A DNA stretch of 64,000 bases, taken from Hymenolepis diminuta (lineage: Eukaryota; Platyhelminthes; Cestoda; Cyclophyllidea; Hymenolepididae). A program made the position numbers and the translations under genes. Positions within the stretch are counted from its first letter, which is position 1. Every line of letters begins with the position of its first letter. The stretch spans positions 465,622 to 529,621 of the forward strand of contig CAADRB010000058.1 of NCBI GenBank assembly GCA_900708905.1, given 5' to 3'. The notes beneath the pieces are model-generated. The model was given only the letters and a program-made list of their open reading frames with translations. It searched no databases and had not been told where the DNA came from. Of this stretch, positions 12,401-24,400 are shown in pieces.

Positions 12401-15400
12401 AGGGCACGTAGATGACAAAAAAATGTTTTTTTTTGTTTACGCAAATATAATATTTTCCTCGGATATTCGCTTCTAATAATAATAGTAATAACAACCGGGA
12501 TTCCTTTGGAACGTTTATTATCGTTATTTTTTTTCTATATAGACAAACAGAATTACCAAACATACCGGAATGGTAAACCAGATTGCACCTTAAATTTGAA
12601 ATTTTCAGTGTTATTTACAGCTAGGCTTTAAAATTTGTTCAAATATACATGCATATTCAGCCCTTATATATCTGAGATTGTGATGTTGCCTGTTATTTCT
12701 TATGAAGTACTAAAAAAACACGTTTTTATTAAGGTGTTTCTTGTGAAGTTTGAAAAAAAAATATATACGGTCAGAATCACCGATGATTAGGGTAAACTAG
12801 AAATGTGCGGGCAACATGACGATATTTTGGTTCTTATTATTCTATTAAATATTTGATATTTACCGCTTTACTGATTTTGAGGTATATGGCCGATCTTAGG
12901 TGCCATAAGTTTTCCTTCTTGTAAACGAATACATTAATAAAGTGCTAAATTTTCATAGCATCCAGACATCACCAATATTACAGCCTCCGTAAGATCTCTT
13001 TACTTCATTAAAGTACAATATTTATAATACTAGCAGATCAGTAAGTGATTGTGGTGTATTATCTTTTCCCTTTTTATTCTCTTGGTCAAGATCTCCGAAA
13101 CCTATGTAAGTTAATTCTTATAATGCTTTCGTTTTGACCATTACAATATTCCCTATTTGAATTTCATGTCTTGCTCTGCTAGGGTGTCTTTTTCGTACCC
13201 TATATAGCGTATTCTTTTATACTTGTTTTTATAATAGTTTTAGTACTCCTATACGATCGGGTACAGAACCTAAGTATGACAATTTGAGTGTCCTCTGTCC
13301 CTAATTTTGCTCTATTTATTTTTTTCCAATTTCTGCACTTCCTTGATTATATCTGGTAATGAGGTCTCCTCCTTACCACATTGCTTAACAGTCAGTCAGG
13401 CAATTGATAACTCAGTTTGCTTGTAAATAAGTGTATTTTTTAATAAATTGAAGAAGAGATCTTTGAGTTATAAACAATCTAACTTCTTGCTCTGAATCAA
13501 GATTTCCACCGTTCATGCAAGTTGGCTCTATTTTAATTCATACCTTACGAAACTCGCAATTTTAATTCCCCTAATTTCAACAATGATGTCTGCTCTTGCC
13601 TTGTTTATATGCCACATCATTTGCAAAAATGAAATTTTATTCCTATTCTAGTACCTCTATATAATTAGATACAGGACGTATCTAATTGATTGCACGTATT
13701 GATTAATGGGTTTGTTATTATATTATTTCTGATCTTTTACGTGTCAATCATGAAGTAGCATCTGTGCAAAGGTTCCTAATTACCTTTAGTTCTCATGTAT
13801 TGGAGAGATTTGTAAAATCTGAGATACTCATTCTCTAATAAAGAGAAACGCTTAACGCAAAGGTTTTGAAATTATTTGTACTTGTTCTTGTGCATATCGG
13901 TGGTGTATTGGATAATTGGTGTATTTATTTCAAGATTAATCCATTTATACTTAATAGAATAATGAGCCACATTAATTAAATGCGGGCCAAGAGATTTTAT
14001 TCAATGTAGCCTGGTTACAATTTTTTTATTTTATATTTCTTGGTAATTTTGCTACAGTGCTAATTGTGCGTCTATTAATTTTGATGTTACCATGTGTTAA
14101 GAGGATTAAGAGTTGACATTACCCTTTATAACTAAGGATTTTTCTTTCATATAACTCGACAATGTCATAGTTAATTCGTTATTGTAGATCCTCAACATCG
14201 CCTATTCTAATACCTAGGTAAAATTCCATAGCTCTATTTTTCCTTATTATTGTCAGATAATCCACTGATATAAATTTCCTCACTGTCAACAAAAAAATTT
14301 GCTCTCGTTTTGGTCGTAATGTTTTTTATGTTGGTTCTAGTATGCCTAACCCGTTGTATACAGAACCACGGTATGCGGTTGTTATAATTTGAACAGATCA
14401 TTGAATGCATTTCTACTATTTTTATTACTTTCATTCATCTAAAAATGTGGAAAGTTACAGACCTTGATGTTTTTCTAATGGTATTGTTTGATTTTATCGG
14501 TCTGGAAATGTCCTATTTGTTAATCTGTAAAATTTGGTGAATCCAAACAGCCTTTCTCTCTTCAATAAGTGTCTGAAAATGTTCATCTCAACAGGTTTGG
14601 ACATTATTGTTATTACTATATTATTATAGTGTTTGCTTCGGTGGCGTGGCGGAAACTTCATTTTTCATTATTTTGAGGTTAATTTGCTGGAATAACAACT
14701 CGCACTGACCAAGTGCAATTTTTATACTCATGGGCCTAATTTTGCTTTTTCTGGTTGTTTTTCTAATTAATTGCGTTCCCCCTGTTACTGCGAACACATT
14801 ACATTTTCTGCAATATGTTATGTTTTACTTAACCTCTCGTATTTTTTCATGCAATCGAATCGACTTAGTGTAATTACATTATTGCAGATCTTCAACATCA
14901 TCCATTCCACAGCCATGGTAGATAACTACCTTGAATATTTCTACTTTTAATAAATTAATATAAATGAATAAAACATTTTTGTAGCTCCCATTGATTTGTT
15001 GATAATACTGCCTCTGTAAGACTTCTCTGAAAATAATGGATAAAATAATATTTGATTAATTACTTATGTTCCCTAGTTATGGTTAAATAATTATGATTTC
15101 CTAAATGTCGTTTATGTTTTATTCTACCCCAGATATAGTACACCTGTACAATCAAATACAGTGTCGTCGTGTGCTCTGCAGATTCTTTACTATGACTCTC
15201 ATTACATTTTGACTTATCCCATAATGTAGAAATCGTTGGATTTTGAATATTATCAAAATACGATTTAGAAGCCAATATTTAGATTTCAAAAGGAAGTCAA
15301 CTGTTAGAAGAGTAAATTTTTGGAGAGCAGTTTTAAAACTACGATTTCTACATCGTTTCAGTCTAGATTTAGGGACTCTTTTTTATAACTTCATTCCTTG

Positions 15401-18400
15401 GGATCTCTGTGAGCGTTTCATTGAAACTTTGCTTTCAAGATGGATTTACATTCATTGAATTTCCTTAATCTCGCGCTTCAATCCATGTTGAGTTCGTCTG
15501 ATTGCGGAAAAAGGCGTCGATTCGTGTTAACCAAGTTTAAAAATTAAGCGATGTGCTACTTCTATCTTTGTTTGGTATGACCTATCGAGAATTCTTTTCA
15601 TTGTCCGAGGTGATAGTGATATTCACTTACATGATTTTAACATGGCAGAGCTCGCCAGATTTCACTTAAGGTGAACTCTAGACTATGATATTTTTATTTT
15701 TTAAATGCTAGATTTGTAACAATTACTGTAATATCAAATTTATTGTTGTAACAGTGTGGGTACAGCACATATATCGGCCAAGTTAGAGGCCAACTATTCG
15801 TTCCTCACCTATACAGATCCACAGAGGGAAATGATCGGTCGTGTTGGTTTGAACTAGCTACCATTGGTGGTCATCGGAAAAGTACTTTGTTGATATTTTC
15901 ACCCTGTGGTTATGATTTAGCTGAATAAAATGTTGTCTAATATTGCAGTTTTGTTAAACTGTACATTAAATGTTATAATTTAAAATAATACTTATGATCA
16001 TTTTAATTTCCTTTAACTGTTAACATATTTACTTCATATGAATTTTAATGTCCACTCTATTGTCTTGATTCTACACTATACGAGGTAATACACTTATACA
16101 ACATTTTCTAAACTTTCTAGTACGTCTGTGCAATTGGATGCAGAACCGTGGTATGGAGTTAATTGTGCTCTGCAGAAAACCTGATGCCACTTGCCTATTT
16201 TATCTCTTGCTTTTTTCGTGGTAAAGAAATATATATTGATTTTGGAACAAGTAATTAGGGAACTACTGTTAAAAGAAACTCGTATTCTACCAACCATCTT
16301 GTTGACCAGAACTAATCATTTTTCATCCGCACCATTTTGACCAGTACATAACTCTCACTTAATTTAATCCTTATCAATTTAACACTTAATAATGATGAGT
16401 TCTATGGGCTATGATAGTTTTTATAAAACATACTAAATATTTACTATTTAGCGAACTGTAACATTTTCTTATTCTCAGTTGTGGCTAGCATAGGATAGAA
16501 TGTGTACTAACTCAATGGTCATGGGTTCGATACCTATCAGTGTGTACATCGATTCTGATTAATACTAGGTACTAGGGGGTTGTGAAGGTGGTTTTCATGA
16601 AAAAAATATTTTCATCCGTAACTTCTGGTTAACATAATTAGGACAGTTGATCAAAAATACTATATTTTGCAGCTCCTCGGGATCAATAATGATACAGTCT
16701 CCGTAAGGCTTCTTTACTTAAGTTCAATATAATATTTAAATTAGAAATATTAAAAAATGAAAATTTTTTCTTTTTCATTATTATGACCAAGACTTCTGCG
16801 CCTGACGTAATTCAACTCTGAAGATATTCTCTACTTAAATTCATTTAATCTTTTAAACCTTAATTGCTGTTTTTGTCGTTTTCATACATTAAGCGAGTCA
16901 TTGTCATTAATTTGTTTTTATACTAGCTCTAGTGCATCTAAAGTGTCGAATACAGAACCACGGTATGCTGTTATTATAATTTGGGTAGTATACTTAAATT
17001 TGCTTATATCTCTTGTTAACTGGTATTTAATTCCTAATGAGGAAATCCCTAGACTGTGAACAATTCTTCACTAAGAGAATCGTTCATAACACTTAATCAG
17101 GATAGATATAAGGTATTCCAGAAATACTTTAAGAGAAAATCCTTTCCGACGCCTCATTGACCAGAAGAAATTTAGTTTGATTGGCTATCCATGCTTACTG
17201 ATTTGACCGGGTCAATCCTATGCAATGGGAATGTCAAATTTACAAGTCTTAACCAATTTTATCTCGTCATTCTAGCCGGCAATAGAGGCTAGTGTGTCAT
17301 TGAGGTACGAGGTTCCCACTTAAAGTAATTTCAACTCAAACGCGGTGAATCTGGTCATCTGACGAATTATATAATCACCTACTCATCATGATTCACGCAA
17401 TAGATTATAGTTAGTGCCGTCTAACTAAGTATTTACAATTACATTCCTCATAGGCAAGACAAGACGGAGCGAAGGCATCAAGATCCCTATGTCAAAATGA
17501 AACATTAAAGAGTAAGAAAGTGAGAGGAAACGGCCATCTTGCCCCAATCGTTTATTCCGTGTCTTTCAACGGGATCGTGATTGAGTATATCTATGGTTCT
17601 AACATCACATTATTACACTACATGTCCGTGTTTGCCTGCTTGTTTGTAAGACCTCTGTTGGCTGGCGAGGTTGCTAGCTTAGCCTTCCATTTTCTCAGTC
17701 ACGACATAATTATTTTTGTGCAATCGATTTTGGTTGGTATAATTAGAGATGAATTTAACAATATAAAATGATTGTTTTAGACCTTCGAAATCATCCAACC
17801 CGAGACCTAGGTAGCACTAGTTTAAATAAAGTTTTGGTTATACTTGTTTAATAATGTTTAATTAAATCGCTTATTGTAGTCCATCGGCGTTACGGATAAA
17901 AAGGCCATTGTAAATCTGATTAGTAACTGATTACCGATCAATCGATAGGCAGTTAAATAACAATCTATTCCATTCTCTATTTCTGTCTAATCAAAGGCTC
18001 TCAAGATATTCGTAATGAAGCTCTTAACATTTAGCTTTGTTTTTTGAGTTAATTGTCCATTTATAATGTAATGCTTTTTTAAATTTTCCTTGCAACCTCC
18101 AGTATAAGTTCACCTCCAGTGTTGAAATCAATTGATCGGTAAATTATTTTTACCCTATTTATGAACAAACTTAAAATGGAAATTTTTGTAGTTGTTTCCT
18201 AAGTTAATAAAGTATTCATTTGTTAAGTTATTAGGAAATACAGTTTAATACACCTACTCAAGAAAATGTTTTATATTCATAATATTTAACATGAGTTGAT
18301 ATACTTACTGAAACACCGATGTATGTGCTCAAGTAGATAAGAAGGTCATCAAGGACTGTCAAGCAAAACTAACGGCCACCGATCTCAAAGTGGAGTAACA

Positions 18401-21400
18401 AGTGATTCAAAAAACTGCAGACGAATTCTCATAGACAGATAGAGAAACCTAATTTTGCGTTCTGTTGTTATGTTACGATTTCATAGAATAAGAACTGAAT
18501 ACTTTTTAATATAAAGCCACTTCTTAATTGCTGCATTGCAAAACTTTTAGCAGAAAAAAATAATAAATGAAAAAGAAATGCCCTAAAATTAAATGTACTG
18601 AACATTATCTTGCCTTTTTCGTCATTTTTATATGAATTAAAAGGCTAAAAAAATCAAATTTCTTGGATGTAGGAACTCTTTGATTTTTATTAATTGGCTT
18701 ACTAATTTATTTCGATTTCTCTCCCTTTATATATTTTTTCTCTTAATTTTTCTTTTCTACCCATTTATACTCTTTATGCTTTATTCAAGATCAGGCGCGA
18801 CGGAAATTTCTGAAAATTTGGATCAACGGTAAACCTTTTCATCTACCACTGAATTTTGTTTATTTTTTTCTCTTATGGTGATAAGAGTTTATCACCATAA
18901 GAGTTTATATCCCTTATAAACACCAGATTCTCTGGGTATGAAATGTTATTAGAAAAAAAACTATAATTTTAAAGCAGCAAAAGTTGTCTGATAGGTGACG
19001 GTTTTGTTTAACTTTATCTCTTTCGCACCATTAATTGTTTTTTTTTTCACTTACTAATCTTGAGATACTTTTTACTATCAATATATTTTTTGTTCGCACA
19101 CGAGGATTTACATATTTCATAATTTGTTCAAGATCAAACGAACAGGAAAATGCTGAAAATTCAGAGCAAGGGTAAATCCTCAGATTAAACTATCTATTAG
19201 CATCTCGGCTATTTACTGACCATACTTTTTCACTTCCTTTACTATGTAATAGAATACTAATTTATCTGTAAATTTGCTCTAAGTTCTGTTTGTTTTTCCC
19301 ACTATTATTCTTCATAAAGAAATTGTTTTACGACAGGATCTTTGCCATGGTGTGCGGTTTTATTGGTCTTCTTTGCAGTATGTACCTCCGTGCACGAAAT
19401 TTCATCAACTTATTCCGGTGAATAGTCTTATCACATTACTTTTTATTATTAGTGTGCTTATTATTTATTATTATTTTTGAAATCTAGAAATTTTACTATT
19501 CAAAAAGTATCTAAATGCCAGGAACAGTAAAATATGTCAAGTTAGAAAGGGGGAGAGAGACGAAAAGTCAGAAAGTAGACAAAACATTCGGCAAAGTTGA
19601 GCCTATGTTAAAGGTCTAGATCTGAAATTTCTGTTGTTTGCATTCAAATTCTGTTCATTATTATGTTATTGATAAATACAGATTCCTGATGCAGTGGTGC
19701 CCTGGGGCATTAAACAATTATGCTTCTTTAGACATTGATCATGCCCATCTCTTTATGCCTATTAGTCCATCTTTCATGCATCTTATAAGCTGTGTACCCT
19801 TTCATATAAACTTGACTTTTTTATAAGGTGTTCCTTATTACGTATTTATTTAGACCGCACTTCCATCAGAGCCTAATCCAAATAGAGATACATTTCCTTC
19901 TTTCTGACTCAGTCGATCTGCCTGTTTTACGCGAAAATTTTAACGCAATATAGATGTCTGTTTCCTGCTTCTTCCTTTATCTCATTCTCTCTTCCCCATT
20001 CATATTTTTACCGTTCTATATATCTCTGATCTCTTCCTGACCCTTGGTCTTCTAATTTTTTGGAAAGATTCTTACCAACTTTTCACCTATGGAAGTGTGA
20101 GTAGTTTGTAAGAACCTGTATGCCAAGATAACAGGTTTACATATTCTCATGCTTCTATCTCTTCGGATAGAAAATCGCAGTTATAGATATATATCAATGA
20201 GCGTTATGAGTGTTATTCAATTTTAACTAATCTTCCTACGACTACTTTCTCTATTATTTAGTTCGACAAAGAAAATTCCATTTCGGTAGAGAGCTATTTG
20301 AAAAAAATTGTTTCACTATTTTGTTATTGAATGATAAATTTTAATCCTATTCTGTTTCTTAACCTTAGGCGACAATATTGTTTTACCGAGTAATTAGCTC
20401 TAGACTTTTGTTAAGTTGAAGCTGATAAATTATGGAATCTTTGTGGTTGTTCTACCATTCAAATTTAAAAAACTTTCAGGTATGAAAAGTTATCCAAATT
20501 ACGACGAAGGTATAGTTTCTGTAACACATTTTATCCCCCAACTTAAATCACTTCATTTTCGTTTTTTTAAAAGGGAGCCTGAATGTAAAAAGTATGTGGG
20601 CTTATAAATATTTGCTGGTTTTCCTTATTTTATGTAAAGATAAGAATATGATTAATTTAAATTAATTCAAACATAGTCAATTAAATTTAATGATATATTT
20701 GAATTTCCTCATCTACATTACCTGTTATCCTAGATTATTTATCGTTTTTTACTGATTCTCTACCTTTTTCACTCCGTTCTGGATAGTTCATGGTTCGAAA
20801 TTCAAATTTTACTATTTACGGCTTAAATTTACGAATGAATACTTGTTCACTACTTTCAGTGCTTATTGAACAGTAGTTTGATTTTGATGATCAGTCTTTT
20901 TGTGCTCCAAAGTTTGAGGAAGTAAAATGATCTTACATTGCACTAACGTTACAAATGTGATCTTAATAGGTACTTCTGCTACTTGCTGCCTTCAAGATTT
21001 CTCTTTCCTTCTGTCTTCTTTCATCTAATATTACTCCATTGTCTCTATTTTTAAGCTTATTTTGTGGGATCTGAGGTAGTTCCACACAGGTTAATACTTT
21101 TTCTTTGTCCTGGAGTTTAGGGTCTAACTGTGCACCATGTATTCTTTGTTAGGGATATTTGAGAGCGTTATAGAAGGTCAAAGTTGAGCTTTGATGGACA
21201 TTTGGTTGAAATGCGTGAGGAATTCTATATTTTCAGTAGCGGAGTTTTTCATTCATATGTATTTTGTTTATCAAACATTCCACAAACCGTTTCTAATTCT
21301 TTTGAGAACAGAATATATCATGTTGGCAGGAAAAGTGGAGAAACTAATTCGACTAGTAAGCCAGCTATGACTATGGAAAAGAGTATAGCTCACAATGAAG

Positions 21401-24400
21401 GAATTGAAAGGTGGAAATCGATAAACGGGTAATACAAGAAGATAGAAGAGGTAAAAGATAGGGTCAGATCGGTTGGCAATGATGAAGGTTTAGAAGACAA
21501 TAACAAACGAAATAGTAGTTAAAGCACTTTCTGGCATTGAAAAAGGTTGGGCATATTATTTCTAGAGCTTTGCTTTTGCTCTTATTTTATTAATTTTTAC
21601 TTTCTCTTTAAATTTCTCAAACATTTCAATTTTTAAAGGCATCCAAATCGGCTATCTACTACTAAGTTCCGGTAAAATAAGTTCAGCATTTTTATAAAAT
21701 TTTGTCCTTTAAATTCTCTAAAAATAGTTAATATGGCTATTGTTTTTGAATAGTAACGGCTTTCATTGATCTCGTATAAGTAGGGCTTATGTAGGTAGGA
21801 TGATTACATTATGAAATATTTGTATTTGTTTCATTTTCTTGAAGTTCAATGATCCCTTGGAAATTCCAACGAAGGTATAACATCGTTCGCAATATATCAA
21901 GGTCAATTAACTTTGATGTTTTTTCGTTTGCTTTAATCAATTTTCTTTCTTCAGACGTAGAAAATTTGCGTAAATCAAATAGTGGATTGGTTTTGGTGCT
22001 ATACATCCCCTATGTATATTTCGCTTATGGGATGCCCTTAAGTTTTGGTATATTGCTGCTACTTATGTGTAGTAGTATTATATGCTAGGATTTATTAGCA
22101 TTGCTATATTTTTCCCGATTTTCATTGTTTTAACCGATTTTTTGTACTCCTTAAGATTATGCGCATCTTGGATTCTACCAGTTCGGTAATATATTTTTCC
22201 GAAAAAGAGTTTTAAAAGTTAATTTTAAGTTAATACTATGATTAAGTGCACTAATTCTATTAATTCTTTTTTACAACCCATCTATGTTCTACAAATGTTT
22301 TCCTTAAAGATCTAGTGCTTAAGCTTTTGTGATGCCTGAATATGCATCCCATATAGTCACCTACCATTTTCATCTGCAAGCAGGTTTTCCAAATTAAAGA
22401 TTTTTTAATTATAATCCACGACAAGACAAAACACTTTCGCTATATTTCAATATTAGAAAAGGTTTGTATGAAGAACACAATAAAACAACCCACATTAGTT
22501 AAGGGAAGAAGATCAAGTAGAAGCATTTATTGAAATCAGGAATTCAAAATAACTTGCAATAATAAATTTCAGAAATCAGGTTGCAGGCTTTTTACTTGTC
22601 GGGTATAGTCCACTGCTTCATGGTCTGGTATTTCAGTGTCCAAATTTCAGGATTAGTTCTCTGTTTACTGGGAGAATTCGTGTTAATTGTGTTCGAAGTT
22701 TATTAACAAGTTTGTTAGTCTGAATAATTGGTCAAGCGCTTCAAATGATTTTTTTTCTAATGGTAACCAAAATTAATAGAGCAAAATTCTTAATTATATG
22801 TGACAAAACACAGCCGTACTACAGTTCTACTATTAATATTGTTGATGGATTTATTTCTTAAATCGAAGCTAGATTGAAGCAATGGCTTTAACGGACTACA
22901 TATTAGTTTACTTATAACATATCAGTAATATGTATTGAATATATTTTTTAAATATTATCTATCTATGCCTTTTGGCTTTTAATTTTCTTCCCTTTGATCC
23001 GCTTCACCTTGTAAATCAATCTTAGCATAAATAAGGTCTTATTGTTTTTTATCTAAAATCCTTATTTAAAAAGAAGATGCGTCGCCCGACACTTTTTGAT
23101 TTTATTTTGCTTGTTTATTATTAGCCAATCGGGAAAGAAAATATCTAAGAGGTAATTAGTGAGCTTTGTTTTAATAATGACACATTGATGTAATTTTATT
23201 GTTCATCTTATGATAATCACGATAGTATGTTTTCTACTGTTTGACAAGTGGGTACTTTGCTATAACTGAGAGGAAATAGTCTTGGAAAGACTAGACAGTT
23301 TTGTCCATGGCATTCGGAATATTTAATTGTCATCTTAACTAGAACGAAAATATGTTGTTCGTTCTTCAAAGGCTCTTTTGAAGGGGCTAGCATTTGAATC
23401 CGGCGTTAATCATGTAGAAAACTTTCTAATATGTGACTTTTCTATCACCCTTGTTTTCTATAAGAATCGGACATTGGAAGTCCTACCTTCCTGCTAATCA
23501 CTGCATTTTTGCTCAAATTATAAAATTCGATTTCTTACTTAAAACGGTAATCTGAAATAATTCATGGGAGGAACATCATTCTTAATCCATGATAAATATA
23601 CGAATAAATTTATTTACGTTAAAATTTTTGATGAATGGGATTTTGTGTCATTCATATGATTCTTGAGCAACACTTTTATTGATTTTATTTTGCATCAGGA
23701 CACTACAGAGGTCGAATGCGAAGTATTTCTGGCGGTATATTCTCCTCATGTGCAAATGCTCTTCTGTTTTTTATTTACTGCCAATTTTTTAATGTGTCCA
23801 TTTCGTTTATGTCTCTTAGTAATTCTCCGCGTTTCAATCTCAATTTACAGTAACTGTTCTCTTTACGTAATTTATTTAAGTTGCCATTTATGCTGCATTT
23901 TTCGCTTTGTTTTATTTTAGGCATCTTTCTGTTGATGATCATGATATCGCAGTTATTCGCGATTTGGCGGAACCATGTGAATCGTATCTACGAGCGCATA
24001 GTCTTTCTGATCTTCGTTTTGGTAATCGTACTTCCTCAAATTCAAATTGTTCTTAATGACATTCATTTCCGAACTTCATTTTTTGTTTTAATAAATAGAT
24101 CTTCCAGGAAATGTAATTGTTCGACGGCATAACAACGATGATAACTTCTACTCGCAGATGCTTTACAAATACTCAGTGATTTGTAAAGCGCTTACGCTCC
24201 CGTTCTCTTTAAGGCACTCCCAGTAAATTTTTTTGCTTCATTCTTCATTGTGCTATAAACCTACGATGCGAATACAATTCTTTTTTCCCCTAAACAGTTG
24301 CCATTTCCCAAAAAGTATGCATTTCTATCTCCCTGAAACCTGGCTGTGTACTGATGTAGACGATCTCAGGACGGCTATTTTTGGTAAGTTTCCGTTGTCA

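Noticed and set aside
16481..16552. tRNA gene
   Set aside because: B box is perfect but no acceptor stem or anticodon arm could be paired; kept as SINE-like repeat only.
20071..20099. AG/GT-bounded segment near GGAAAG ... GTGAGT
   Set aside because: Length is 29 nt, not a multiple of 3, so it does not fit the array.
434..23734. Independent secreted micro-exon gene (MEG) upstream of TGS1
   Set aside because: No signal-peptide exon, start codon or terminal exon with a stop was found in the array, and its phase matches the TGS1 body. Not excluded without transcript data.
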